Below, in pieces: positions 27,159 to 36,591 of a stretch of 64,000 nucleotides of DNA. This stretch comes from Enterobacter chengduensis. GTDB lineage: Bacteria; Pseudomonadota; Gammaproteobacteria; Enterobacterales; Enterobacteriaceae. The stretch lies in contig NZ_CP043318.1 in the NCBI RefSeq assembly GCF_001984825.2, forward strand, positions 3,596,001 through 3,660,000, written 5' to 3'. The notes beneath the pieces are model-generated. The model was not told the origin of the DNA. It worked only from the letters and a program-made list of their open reading frames with translations, and searched no databases. Made by a program: the position numbers and the translations under genes. The stretch's first letter is position 1. Every line of letters begins with the position of its first letter.

Positions 27159-28238
27159 TTAGTCAAACCGGTAATCACCGGACTGTGCCGGAGGAAGCGC
27201 AAGGCAAGTCAGTCCTTTATAAGTGCCAAGACTGACCGTCAGGTGCGTGCGTTTCGCGGGCCTATCGCGTTTGAGCCCAAGCACGCCGGTGCGCCCAAGC
27301 TGAACGCGCCGGGTCTTACCCAGCCGCGGCTCTGGCAGACTGGTCACGGGTACGGTGAGACGCACCCTGACATCGGAGCGGTAACCCATATACACCCGCA
27401 GCAGGACCATCAGGTCGGTATGTATCTGGCCGCCCGGCAGCCAGCCTTCTGCTTCATCGGGGTTATCTGTGGCGAGCATCAGCAGAATGCGGCTGCAGGC
27501 CTCTTTCCCGTTTTTTCCAAGGGTGGCTCGCTGCGACAGGGATACGCGGTTTCCCTTGCCAAGTCCGCTGCGATGAGTCACAGGCACGATGGCCGGGTCC
27601 GGGCTGATAATGAAGGCCTTCGTCTCCGGGGCAAGCAGGCTAATTAACTGGCGAATGCCTTCGGCATTGCGGGTCGGCATCCGCATCGTGCCGAGCAGCG
27701 CCAGAAAGCGGGATGACGGCGTCGCCACCTGCTCTGCCGTGCCTGGAATACCAAGCCCTACCAGGCCGAGCAGGCACTGGGAGATATCATCTGCACCACC
27801 CGCCTCAAACGTCACCGGATAAGCGTACTTGCGCCAGATACGGTAATACTGCGTCAGGATACGGTGGCTGAAGATATCAAGAAACGCGGAGGTAGCTTCA
27901 TACCCCTCCCGCCGCTGGGCAATATCATCCAGCAGTGCCGTCGGCAGCGGTGAATCCACGCCGTACATCCCGAGGAAAGTGGTGCGTACCGTCGGTGCCA
28001 GGTCCGGATAATCTTCATCGGTTTCGACAACCTTTAGTTCACTGGCCGGAAATCCCATCCCCGGCCAGGGACGAAAGCGCACCGGATCATTGCTGAGTTT
28101 ATCGGTACTGCCGAGCGGGGGCGCCAGTGGGTTTTCCTGTTCAAGCAGTTGGCAGAAACGGTAAAAATTGACCCGCCAGATATGGTCGCGAAGCTGTTCT
28201 GTCAGCCCGGAATGTGCTGGCTGTGATTCTCTTTCCAT
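27159..28238 (-). CDS. tssG: T6SS baseplate subunit TssG
   Basis: TssG joins TssF, TssE and TssK in the baseplate wedge. The 359-residue protein has the N-terminal family segments YRFCQLLEQENP and VRFRPWPGMGFPASE. It also has the central FLDIFSHRILTQYYRIWRKY, which is strongly conserved in TssG (VasB/ImpH). It overlaps the tssF 3' end by 37 bp, as these two genes commonly do. Confidence 0.95.
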   Translation of the reverse strand: MERESQPAHSGLTEQLRDHIWRVNFYRFCQLLEQENPLAPPLGSTDKLSNDPVRFRPWPGMGFPASELKVVETDEDYPDLAPTVRTTFLGMYGVDSPLPTALLDDIAQRREGYEATSAFLDIFSHRILTQYYRIWRKYAYPVTFEAGGADDISQCLLGLVGLGIPGTAEQVATPSSRFLALLGTMRMPTRNAEGIRQLISLLAPETKAFIISPDPAIVPVTHRSGLGKGNRVSLSQRATLGKNGKEACSRILLMLATDNPDEAEGWLPGGQIHTDLMVLLRVYMGYRSDVRVRLTVPVTSLPEPRLGKTRRVQLGRTGVLGLKRDRPAKRTHLTVSLGTYKGLTCLALPPAQSGDYRFD

Positions 28239-29971
28239 CGCAGTCGTTTCCCTGTCGGTTGCAGTACCAGCGTGAGCTGATTGAAGAGGTGCACATCGGC
28301 GTAAATTGCAAAGAAGCGGTGCAGCATCTCACCAAACAGCGTGACATCTCCTTCCCCGGCAAAATTATCGGCGTTCAGGGTGATTTCGATATCAACCCCG
28401 CGCAGCATAAAGCCGCGTTCGAAGCGGCGGATAAGGGTGTGCTTCACCGCCACAATCGCCTCCAGCCGACGACGGTTCATCTCGTCGTCGGTCCAGTCAT
28501 ACAGCGCCAGCGTTCCGCGCAGTACCTCCGGGTTATCCATCATGCTTAAGAAACTGGAGCCCAGATGGCTCATGACCCGCCAGTGGAAGCGGTCATTGGC
28601 CGGTGGATAAAGCGGGAGCGTCGGGACCTTCAGGTTCATCACCTTCACCGGCACCTTGCCGGCTTTCACCACCCGGTCAAGCAGGGTACTTTCGAGTGAC
28701 CGGCGCGGCAGCTGACCGTTGGTACCGGTGATACGGATGGACAGTGATTCCGGGCTTTGTGACAACTGCTCGAGCTCGAAGGACTTCCCGCCGAGAATAA
28801 GCCAGGTGTCATACAGCCCCGAAGGACCGCGCTTCACACGGGTATGGAAGTAACGCTCCGGCGCATCAAAGCGCATCATGCCGCCACGGTGTCGAAAACT
28901 GGTGAACGGCACATACGGATGTTTGCCGTTTTTCACCGCCCCGTGAATGTCGTCCACGCTGTAAATTTCAGTATGGCCATCCTGAACGCGCATCGGTCGT
29001 AACAGATACTCGTTCTGCAGCGGGTCCGGCGTCAGGGGATCGGCTTCCAGCGGGAACAGGTTAATCACCGGCGCACAGTGCAGGCGAAAGTTTTCCGTCT
29101 CAAACGGCAGGTCTGACGGCCAGCCATCATTCAGCACGATATCGATTTCAAACCAGGTGTTTTTGGCGCTGAGGCCGGTCATTTCGAGCCCGCGCAGTTC
29201 CACAAACATGAATTTCTGGCGGAAGCTGAAATACTCCAGCAGCAGCTGGTAACCGCTGAATGCTGAATCCCCTTTTGGCCACAGGCGGTCGGTATCATCA
29301 AAACCCATGGGTTTACACCAGCCGTCGAAGCGTACCCGCTCGGTGCGGGTTTCACTGTGGCGGGCATACATGGCGTGAACCCGTCGGGTCATCGCCAGAT
29401 GCAGCGCCGAAGCCACCGGGCTCTCGGCATCGAGGTAAATGGCGACCTTATCGATGCCGGCTTTTGACCAGTCCACTTTGTCCGGACAGTCAAAACGAAG
29501 GCGAATGGCGGCACGGCCATCCGGTTCGGTCTGCAGACGGGCGTCTGCCAGGTGCAGGGGCTGCAGCGGCACCTCGCGGGTGGTGCGGTACTGACAGACC
29601 GTCTTCTGCGGCCCGACAGGGCGTGACAGCACGGAAAAGCCTTCTTCCAGCATTTCCATTTTGCGAAGCTGCTGCCACTCCGGGCTAAAGGCCACCACGG
29701 AGAGCGAAGGGATGGTGCGCATGTAATGCGGCCACAGCAGGCTGACCAGCCCTTCTGTCAGCTCCGGCAGGTCATCATCAAGCTTTTCGCGCAGGCGCCC
29801 CATCAGGAAGGCAAAGCCTTCAAACAGCCGTTCCACATAAGGGTCACGTGCCCCGGTTTTATCCAGATTGAGCATGGCTGCCCTGTCGGGGTGGGCGCGG
29901 GCAAATTCTTTACCGGCTTCACGCAGGTGGCGCATCTCGGCTTCGTAATATCGCAGGGTTAAATCATCCAT
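28202..29971 (-). CDS. tssF: T6SS baseplate subunit TssF
   Basis: TssF (VasA/ImpG) forms the core of each baseplate wedge in two copies with TssG. The 589-residue protein opens MDDLTLRYYEAEMRHLREAG and has the family signatures FARAHPD, DPYVERLFEGFAFL and LLWPHYMRTIPSLSVV. The C-terminal region carries the HFFAIYADVHLFNQL segment. Length is normal and the frame is intact. Confidence 0.96.
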   Translation of the reverse strand: MDDLTLRYYEAEMRHLREAGKEFARAHPDRAAMLNLDKTGARDPYVERLFEGFAFLMGRLREKLDDDLPELTEGLVSLLWPHYMRTIPSLSVVAFSPEWQQLRKMEMLEEGFSVLSRPVGPQKTVCQYRTTREVPLQPLHLADARLQTEPDGRAAIRLRFDCPDKVDWSKAGIDKVAIYLDAESPVASALHLAMTRRVHAMYARHSETRTERVRFDGWCKPMGFDDTDRLWPKGDSAFSGYQLLLEYFSFRQKFMFVELRGLEMTGLSAKNTWFEIDIVLNDGWPSDLPFETENFRLHCAPVINLFPLEADPLTPDPLQNEYLLRPMRVQDGHTEIYSVDDIHGAVKNGKHPYVPFTSFRHRGGMMRFDAPERYFHTRVKRGPSGLYDTWLILGGKSFELEQLSQSPESLSIRITGTNGQLPRRSLESTLLDRVVKAGKVPVKVMNLKVPTLPLYPPANDRFHWRVMSHLGSSFLSMMDNPEVLRGTLALYDWTDDEMNRRRLEAIVAVKHTLIRRFERGFMLRGVDIEITLNADNFAGEGDVTLFGEMLHRFFAIYADVHLFNQLTLVLQPTGKRLRWKENHSQHIPG

Positions 29972-30059
29972 GTATGGACATCCTGAGTGGAAAAATCATC
30001 AAAAGAAAGACGTCATCAAGAGGACGATCGTTAACTGAAGCGCAATGGCGACCGGGAAT

Positions 30060-31676
30060 TTACCCGCACAGCACCATTGCACGGGCCGGGTCGAGGGCAA
30101 TCAGCCCCGCCAGCAGGGTATCCATTTCGGGAGCGAGGCGAACTTTGTCACTTTCGCTGCGCCCGGCTTTCAGGCGCAACAACCGTAGCCGGCGGGCCTG
30201 CACGTCAAACAACAGACCTGGCTCCCAGTCACTGAGGGTCAGCTGCGGCGCACTGCCAGTGAGTTCACCGAGCAGGTGCAATGCCAATTCGTTGCGCCCG
30301 TACTGCTCGGCCACTCGTGCCATGAGTAAACGGAGTAACCAGCGGCTACGGGGGGAGTCCATGCCCGGACGGCTCTGAAGCCAGCTCAACGCAGCTTCCG
30401 GGCCTTCACTGTCGCCCTTTTCCATCGCCTCGGTTTCCAGTGACAGAATGTCACCAGCGTGACCATCAATGGTCATAGCCGGTTCGTCGGCGAACCCGGG
30501 CATGTCGTTGTTAACCTTTTCCGCTATCCAGCCCAGCGTCACCTCATCAGCCAACGGCGTACCGTCATTCCAGACGAGGGTGTCTAGTCCTGGCAGGCGT
30601 TTCAGCATTAACTTTAGGTCGCTGATCACATAATCGGCCCAGTGCTCCCAAGGGGCTCCCGCGCGGCTCAGCCCCTGCCACAGGTACCACTGCAAATCGA
30701 GCCAGAAGCGGTTGCCGCCTTCGGTGAACATTACATCCACCTGTTCAATCAATTCGGTCCAGCTCTGCTGGAGATACAGACGTTTAAGCTGCGCACGATA
30801 GTCCGGTTTCGGGGGCAGCAGACGGGTCCGGCCGCTGGCATCGAGTGCAGGTAACTGTGTAACCAGGTCCCAGCGGGCCGCTTTCATCATCCGGTGAGCC
30901 GCAAGCCAGCCCTGCGGCTGCTCCACCACCCAGCCGGACAACACGCGCAGCTGACGGACCAGCTCCACTTCCGATTTAACAGCTATTGCCGCCGGTACGG
31001 CACTGCCTGAAAAGGTAGAGGTTCCGACACCGGTGGTTTCCTCCTGATGTGAGGAGGCCACTGGCGTGTCGAGTCCTCCGGCACCGGCCAGACGGGTTTC
31101 AAGGGCGCGCAACAGGCCAGCAAATGAGGGTCGCTCGCTGTCTGACAGATTCGCCAGAGCTTCTTCCAGCAGACAGAGTGCTGCGGCCGTTCTGGCAGTG
31201 TCTTCCCGCGTCACATCTGGCCAGCGCGAGAACGCATCCAGCACTTTATCACTGTTCAGCCATTCCAGTGCCGTCAGCCGGGCATTGCTGCGCAACGGGT
31301 GGCAGTGCTGCCTTGCCTGTTTCAGCATGGCGACAAGCAGCGTCAGACCATCGGCCAGCCCGCAGTCACCCTCGCGCTGCAGACGGGCAAAGATATACCA
31401 GGTCACCACACGGATATCACGCGCCTGGTGGGTTACAACCAGCTCGGCCAGACGACACAGCAAGCCGGTATCGGTACCGGAGAGTTTGTTGATTTCCTCA
31501 TGCATCAGCTGGAAATCATCCTCATAGGTCGGGTCATCCCCCGCCCCGTTGCCGGCGGCAAGCGGAGCAAGCCAGGCATCCCACCGGGACAGGTTGTCCC
31601 GGGCATGTACAATTAGCGCGGCGCGCTGAGCTTCATCCGGAAGACACAGCGTCAGTAACGTCTCTGCAGTGGTCAT
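30060..31676 (-). CDS. tssA: T6SS sheath-assembly cap protein TssA
   Basis: A 538-residue TssA of the long EAEC Sci-1 class. It has an ImpA-type N-terminal domain (about 20-130, with TWYIFARLQREGDCGLADGL). A middle domain follows (about 230-390), and then a C-terminal domain that in EAEC forms the six-armed ring riding on the tail tip. It has no membrane segment, unlike the TagA-like protein at 12280. Its ATG abuts the tssM stop. A gap of about 90 bp separates it from tssF. Confidence 0.9.
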   Translation of the reverse strand: MTTAETLLTLCLPDEAQRAALIVHARDNLSRWDAWLAPLAAGNGAGDDPTYEDDFQLMHEEINKLSGTDTGLLCRLAELVVTHQARDIRVVTWYIFARLQREGDCGLADGLTLLVAMLKQARQHCHPLRSNARLTALEWLNSDKVLDAFSRWPDVTREDTARTAAALCLLEEALANLSDSERPSFAGLLRALETRLAGAGGLDTPVASSHQEETTGVGTSTFSGSAVPAAIAVKSEVELVRQLRVLSGWVVEQPQGWLAAHRMMKAARWDLVTQLPALDASGRTRLLPPKPDYRAQLKRLYLQQSWTELIEQVDVMFTEGGNRFWLDLQWYLWQGLSRAGAPWEHWADYVISDLKLMLKRLPGLDTLVWNDGTPLADEVTLGWIAEKVNNDMPGFADEPAMTIDGHAGDILSLETEAMEKGDSEGPEAALSWLQSRPGMDSPRSRWLLRLLMARVAEQYGRNELALHLLGELTGSAPQLTLSDWEPGLLFDVQARRLRLLRLKAGRSESDKVRLAPEMDTLLAGLIALDPARAMVLCG

Positions 31677-34600
31677 TTAGTACACATCTCCTGGTGCTGA
31701 TGCGCCGGTGGTGTCGAAGATATTCTGCGGAAGAGTGAATCCCTGCAGTTTGAGCAATGCCAGTGGCCCGTCTCCGAGCTCACTGCGCATAATGAATTTC
31801 AGCGGATTACCGTCCGGGGTGATCCACACCAGCTGTGTCCGGCTGCTGTCGAGCGGCGTAATCAGCGCCTTATCCAGCAGACGGATAAAGCCCCAGTTCC
31901 CCTGGTTGTTGGCGTAGAGCCGCATTTCGGTGCTGGTTGAACGCCAGCTCAGATCCATACCCGGGTAATAAGTATTGCCCGGCCAGGTGAAGCTCTGCCA
32001 GCTTTCCATCTGGTTGAAGTAATCCAGTTTCTGACCATCCAGCGTCAGCTGCATCCGCGCCACATCGCGAGACGGTCGCGCCATCAGTTCAAAGTGAACC
32101 CCGGCATCCCCTTGGGCAAAGACGATATCGGCGATGTCTGCCAGTTGGTTGATGGCTGAAAGGAATGCTGGGTTAACGGTCATTCCCTGGCTCGCCGCAG
32201 GATCGACCACCCAGTGGCTGCCTTCCTGATGCAGGATGCCGCCAAGGTTGGTTTTGATGAACGCCGCAATTCGCCCGGAATCCCCACGCAGGAACTGAGC
32301 CAGCAGCGGAAGTGACGCATCGCTGCCGGTGGCCTTAAACGGATAGCGTCCGGCAAAGGCGGTGTTCCACTGCGAAACAATGGTGCTCTGCCAGCGGGCA
32401 TTGAGGCTGCCTGCCGCCGGAGCCAGCACCTGACGCCAGGCCAGGTCGAGCGGCTGCACAAACAGCGCCTGCCCGAAGCCGTTCCACTCCTGGCCCAGGC
32501 TTGCCGCCGCCAGGCTGCCGTAATCCCGGGTGTCGGTCAGATCGATGGCTTTCCCCTGGAAGACAGTCTGGGCCAGCATCTGGGACATCGCCTGCGGATC
32601 GGGTGCGCTGGTCACCTGCTGCAGCTTGAGGCGCACCTGGGTCACACGGGCCAGCCACGACTGGAAGCTGAGGTTACCGTTACTGCCGGTGCCATCTTTA
32701 CCAGCCATCAGACTGGTCAGGGGGCCAAACACACCGTCCAGCGGACCTTTAGGCCCCTGAGCCTGCTCAATAAACTGTTTTGCACTCTTCTGACGACCGA
32801 CCAGTTTTTTCGCTGAATCCACTAGTGAATCGGCCAGCGCCTCGCCTTTGGCCCCGGTCTGGCCCTGCCAGGCCAGGGTGTTCATCAGCGCCACCAGAGG
32901 CGATTGGCGCACATCCGCCAGCAGGTTCAGTTGGGCGATAGCTTCAGAGAGCGAGGTTGCTTCCTGCCACTGAATGCTGTTGGCCATGTTCAGCCAGGCA
33001 TTACCAAAATCAGTGAAGTAACGCTCAGTGAGTCGCTGCTTCAGGGCTTCAGGTGAGATGTCGCTGCCAGCCTGCTGCTTTTTGTCCGTCAGCACCCAGT
33101 CAATTTCATCACGGCGGGTTTTCACCACCTCATCAATGGCCTCCTGCACCTGCTCTTCCCATGCCTGACGGGTGAACATGCCCGGCACCACTTCCTCAGA
33201 GGAAAACAGCGTCGACGAATCCGTATCACCGGTCATGTCGGCCAGCGTTAAATCCGGCCAGTTGCGGGCGATGCGCCCCAGCATTTCCTGATACAGGCCT
33301 GACTCGGCATTACGCTGACCAATCTGCTTGAGCAAAATCTGGCGTACGGTGCCTACCAGTTCGCGGTCTGGCGTAATTTTCCACTCCGGGTGCGCCGGTA
33401 AGTTCTGGGCATAAAACCCGAGCAGCTTCGGTGCCTGGGTCTGCCATACGGTGTCAGATACGCCTGAGCGTGACGGCCAGGCTTTGATCATATTACCGGC
33501 CAGCCAGTTCGCATCCGCTTTGTCCGGACGCGCCAGCATCAGATATCCTTTCAGCAGGTTATAGGTCTTCTGGGTTGCGGAGGTACGCGCATCACTTGCC
33601 GGCGGCAGCTGCACAAAGGCATTCAGCTGGCGGTGAAGCTCACTGGCCAGGGCATCGCGCATCAGCGTCTGGTTGTTTCGTGCGTAAAGTGGCCACAGCA
33701 TGTTCAGCGTATCGCTGTCCTGATTCAGACCGAACCGGGTGTACCAGGGCGCACCATGAACTTCGCGGTTCTGCAGACGGGCAATGGTCTGCTGCAGGAG
33801 AAGCTGATTACGCAAACGTTCGGGCAGCGGCTGTCGGGTATCGGCGGCGGTGCGCGCCGTATCCTGCGCCAGCCAGATTTGTGTGCGGTTGACTGAAAGT
33901 GACAGCAACGTACCCGCACCCCACAAAAGAATCAGCCCCAGTAGTACCAGGCGCAGGGCTTTCTGCCAGTGGACGCCGATTTTACGGGCATGCGCCTGCA
34001 GGCTGTCTTCTTCCAGCGCCTGCCAGACCGGCGGCGACAGACGCGCATGGGGAACCGTAGTGGCCCCCGGCAAGGCCGGGCTGAACATCACCCCGCGCAG
34101 GCGGTACGGCGCCGGGCCGGACATCAGCACGTTGAGTAATGACAACAGAGACCGACGAAGACGGCCCTGCAGTGCGTCAGAAAGGTTTAACAGCCAGTGG
34201 TGCTGCGAATCGTCAAGCAGGGCAGCCACGCCAGCCGCCTGCAACTCTGACGACAGGGCCGCAAGCGTTGTACGGGTCTCATCTGCGGTGACACCCGGGC
34301 CAAACAGGGCTCCCGTTGGTGGAACGCCTTCACCATCATGTGCCCATGCCCCTTCACGGACAAGCCACAGCCACACCGGCAGCTGCCAGCCCATCAGGGC
34401 ATCGGTTTTCTGGCGCACACGAATCAGGGTGTCCTGTCTGGCCGTGTCCGGGAGCGCACCGGCATTCATCACCTGCACTACCCCGTCCAGTGGACGCTGC
34501 GGGCGAACAGCTTTCAGCACCGACAGAAATTCGTCATCTGGCACGCTGTCAGACAGACCACCGTGGATCAGCACAATCCCGTCACTTTCCTGCCAGTGGT

Positions 34601-35042
34601 CACGTTTCAGCCCTGGCACCACCTTCTCAATATCGTTATCGCTGCCCTGTACCATAAGCAGGCGCACTTTTGCTTTCCAGCGGCGACGGTAGCGCAGGTG
34701 GAGGTGATCGATAAGATCAACACTGGAAAAGACATCACCCGCCACATGTTCCTTCAGAATTAAAGGCTCTAATTTTGCAGCCGACTGTTTCTTGTTTTCT
34801 TCAAACGCCGTCTTTACTCCCGTTTTGCCAGCGCGATCGAATAATTTTTCAACTATCCAACCGATGATGATAACAATGAGAATAAACACCAGGCACCCTA
34901 TCAGCAACCGGGTATTATCAAGTGGGCCAATGCCAGTCCAGCTCACCATCTTTTCTGGCAATGCTAAAAATAAATAAGCAAATATTGCCGTCAAAAAGAA
35001 CAGAGTGAGAACGATACTCCCTATTAGCGTTTTTATTTTCAC
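31677..35042 (-). CDS. tssM: T6SS inner membrane protein TssM (IcmF)
   Basis: TssM spans the inner membrane and links TssL to TssJ. The 1121-residue protein has membrane segments at about 7-30, 44-66 and 370-395, a cytoplasmic NTPase-like domain between them, and a long periplasmic part. The C-terminal beta domain (WPGNTYYPGMDLSWRS, WGFIRLLDKA) contacts TssJ. In the cytoplasmic domain the expected Walker A loop reads LLMVQGSDNDIEKV with no GKT/S, so nucleotide binding is doubtful, as I recall for the EAEC homologue. It overlaps the preceding gene by four bases (ATGA). Confidence 0.95.
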   Translation of the reverse strand: MKIKTLIGSIVLTLFFLTAIFAYLFLALPEKMVSWTGIGPLDNTRLLIGCLVFILIVIIIGWIVEKLFDRAGKTGVKTAFEENKKQSAAKLEPLILKEHVAGDVFSSVDLIDHLHLRYRRRWKAKVRLLMVQGSDNDIEKVVPGLKRDHWQESDGIVLIHGGLSDSVPDDEFLSVLKAVRPQRPLDGVVQVMNAGALPDTARQDTLIRVRQKTDALMGWQLPVWLWLVREGAWAHDGEGVPPTGALFGPGVTADETRTTLAALSSELQAAGVAALLDDSQHHWLLNLSDALQGRLRRSLLSLLNVLMSGPAPYRLRGVMFSPALPGATTVPHARLSPPVWQALEEDSLQAHARKIGVHWQKALRLVLLGLILLWGAGTLLSLSVNRTQIWLAQDTARTAADTRQPLPERLRNQLLLQQTIARLQNREVHGAPWYTRFGLNQDSDTLNMLWPLYARNNQTLMRDALASELHRQLNAFVQLPPASDARTSATQKTYNLLKGYLMLARPDKADANWLAGNMIKAWPSRSGVSDTVWQTQAPKLLGFYAQNLPAHPEWKITPDRELVGTVRQILLKQIGQRNAESGLYQEMLGRIARNWPDLTLADMTGDTDSSTLFSSEEVVPGMFTRQAWEEQVQEAIDEVVKTRRDEIDWVLTDKKQQAGSDISPEALKQRLTERYFTDFGNAWLNMANSIQWQEATSLSEAIAQLNLLADVRQSPLVALMNTLAWQGQTGAKGEALADSLVDSAKKLVGRQKSAKQFIEQAQGPKGPLDGVFGPLTSLMAGKDGTGSNGNLSFQSWLARVTQVRLKLQQVTSAPDPQAMSQMLAQTVFQGKAIDLTDTRDYGSLAAASLGQEWNGFGQALFVQPLDLAWRQVLAPAAGSLNARWQSTIVSQWNTAFAGRYPFKATGSDASLPLLAQFLRGDSGRIAAFIKTNLGGILHQEGSHWVVDPAASQGMTVNPAFLSAINQLADIADIVFAQGDAGVHFELMARPSRDVARMQLTLDGQKLDYFNQMESWQSFTWPGNTYYPGMDLSWRSTSTEMRLYANNQGNWGFIRLLDKALITPLDSSRTQLVWITPDGNPLKFIMRSELGDGPLALLKLQGFTLPQNIFDTTGASAPGDVY

Positions 35043-36244
35043 AATGCGTCCTGTGGTTTCCCTGTGTAATCTCCGGAAGTCACCCCGGCAATCCAGAGTT
35101 CATTCTCACTTGTCTCAACAGCTATAATTTGTGGCATTCCGGAGCGAGCCGACGGTGCAGCAAGAGCAACGGCCAGCCATGGAGAAGAAATGCCAACCTG
35201 ACCAATGTAATCGTCAATGTTTTTATGATCTTCTGTCATTTCAACACTCAACTTATGTTCTTCACATGCGGTATTCCACTCTCCTCCCTGCGAAATTTTC
35301 CGCCCTGCCACCCAACTCCCTTGAACCTTTTCAGGTGAGAGTTTGCTCCACAAGAGAGCCCGGGAGAGTGTTTTCGCCAATGAGCCATTGTGATGTTTTT
35401 CAGGGCGGTGAAGTTGAATTGCGTCAGGAAATCCAGGATGCTTTCTGTTCAGCATGAGTGTTAGTGAAATAGCCTCCCCGTCGCCTTCCTGAGGGGTATC
35501 CCGGATGACTGCGCTTAAGCACAATAGCAACGAAGGTTTGAGCCAAGCGTTATCCAGCCAGTAATCAAACGCTGTAAATCCTTTAGCGGTGAATAACGAG
35601 AATGAACGGCCCGTTTCTGACGAGATTATGTCCAGCGCGCTCTGTTCTGCATCCAGGGTAAGTGGAATATCAAAATCAGCGATCAGCCAGCAAGGAATAT
35701 TCCCAGGTATTTTTTCTAGCGCGGGCATCACTTGCATGATGAGTGTTTTTATGGATGCGTTGAACTCCCCCACTTTTGATTCGGCTTCGAAACCTTTTAG
35801 CTTTGAATGACGAACAGGCCCTGCACCACTACGCGTTTTTTGTACTTGTAAAACAGGTAATGATGTCCTTACTGCTGTTAATAATTTATCCGTACTGCTT
35901 CCGACCTGAGTGATCACCCCGGAGGTAATTACCCAGGCAGCACGTTGTCCGCGAACAATTTCGTCGTTCCAGAGAATACTTCTGTCGGCGTTCCAGGATT
36001 CTGCCCAGACCTGATCGGCTTTATAAGCAGTACGACGGATCCCAAGCAATGTTCCCCAGACGCAAAACGGCACGCCAAGCGCCGTAAACCAGAATATTGC
36101 ACCTTCCCTTTCCGTACTCCAGAAAGAAAAAGCCAATACGGTTCCCGTTGCAAGGAGTATTACCAACAGGCCTAGCCATCTTCGCGTATCAGGACGTTTT
36201 ATTTTCGGAGCAAGCTCAGGAATCTCATCCAGAAATACCGGCAT
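35039..36244 (-). CDS. Membrane protein of unknown function between PAAR and tssM
   Basis: A 401-residue protein with two membrane segments (about 23-40 and 50-67) and a large C-terminal cytoplasmic or periplasmic domain without motifs I can name. Landmarks are YKADQVWAESWNADRSILWN, IPCWLIADFDIPLTLDAEQS and WLAVALAAPSARSGMPQ. It is coupled to tssM by an ATGA overlap and begins 2 bp after the PAAR gene ends. I recall similar ORFs at this position in Sci-1-like clusters, so it may be an accessory of the membrane complex. No function is assigned. Confidence 0.6.
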   Translation of the reverse strand: MPVFLDEIPELAPKIKRPDTRRWLGLLVILLATGTVLAFSFWSTEREGAIFWFTALGVPFCVWGTLLGIRRTAYKADQVWAESWNADRSILWNDEIVRGQRAAWVITSGVITQVGSSTDKLLTAVRTSLPVLQVQKTRSGAGPVRHSKLKGFEAESKVGEFNASIKTLIMQVMPALEKIPGNIPCWLIADFDIPLTLDAEQSALDIISSETGRSFSLFTAKGFTAFDYWLDNAWLKPSLLLCLSAVIRDTPQEGDGEAISLTLMLNRKHPGFPDAIQLHRPEKHHNGSLAKTLSRALLWSKLSPEKVQGSWVAGRKISQGGEWNTACEEHKLSVEMTEDHKNIDDYIGQVGISSPWLAVALAAPSARSGMPQIIAVETSENELWIAGVTSGDYTGKPQDAL

Positions 36245-36246
36245 GT

Positions 36247-36510
36247 TTACCCAACCTTTGCCACCGAAAATGAACTAATAAGAGAGCAACCACACCCACA
36301 TTTATGCCCCTGAAAAGCAACGGGTATACCTTCATCAAGATAATTGGGGTTACCCTCAATGATTGTCGTTGGCCCATGACCGTCTTTTGGACATGAAACT
36401 TTATCGCCTTTACGTGCTACACCTATGCCCCCGAACTTCATCGTGCCAGAGCCTGTTAATACCTTTCCACCATGCGTGGTTTTATCGCCAACCCGGATAA
36501 TTGCTAACAT
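36247..36510 (-). CDS. PAAR-domain spike-tip protein
   Basis: An 87-residue stand-alone PAAR protein: AIIRVGDKTTHGGKVLTGSG, VARKGDKVSCPKDGHGPTTI and GHKCGCGCSL supply the conserved Pro/Gly turns and the His/Cys residues that bind metal at the cone tip. It caps VgrG and sharpens the spike. The start has AAGGAAATTTCAT upstream. It is separated from the effector array by pseudogene sequence on its 5' side. Confidence 0.93.
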   Translation of the reverse strand: MLAIIRVGDKTTHGGKVLTGSGTMKFGGIGVARKGDKVSCPKDGHGPTTIIEGNPNYLDEGIPVAFQGHKCGCGCSLISSFSVAKVG

Positions 36511-36591
36511 ATGAAATTTCCTTAACCTGTCATAACCACGAACATAAAATATTTAAGGAAGCGTGCTGTTAAAAAACTCAACCTCCTTCAG

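Noticed and set aside
33850..34692. Plus-strand open frame of 280 codons opposite tssM
   Set aside because: Arises from GC-rich codon structure on the opposite strand; composition is Ser/Arg/Cys-rich and not protein-like.
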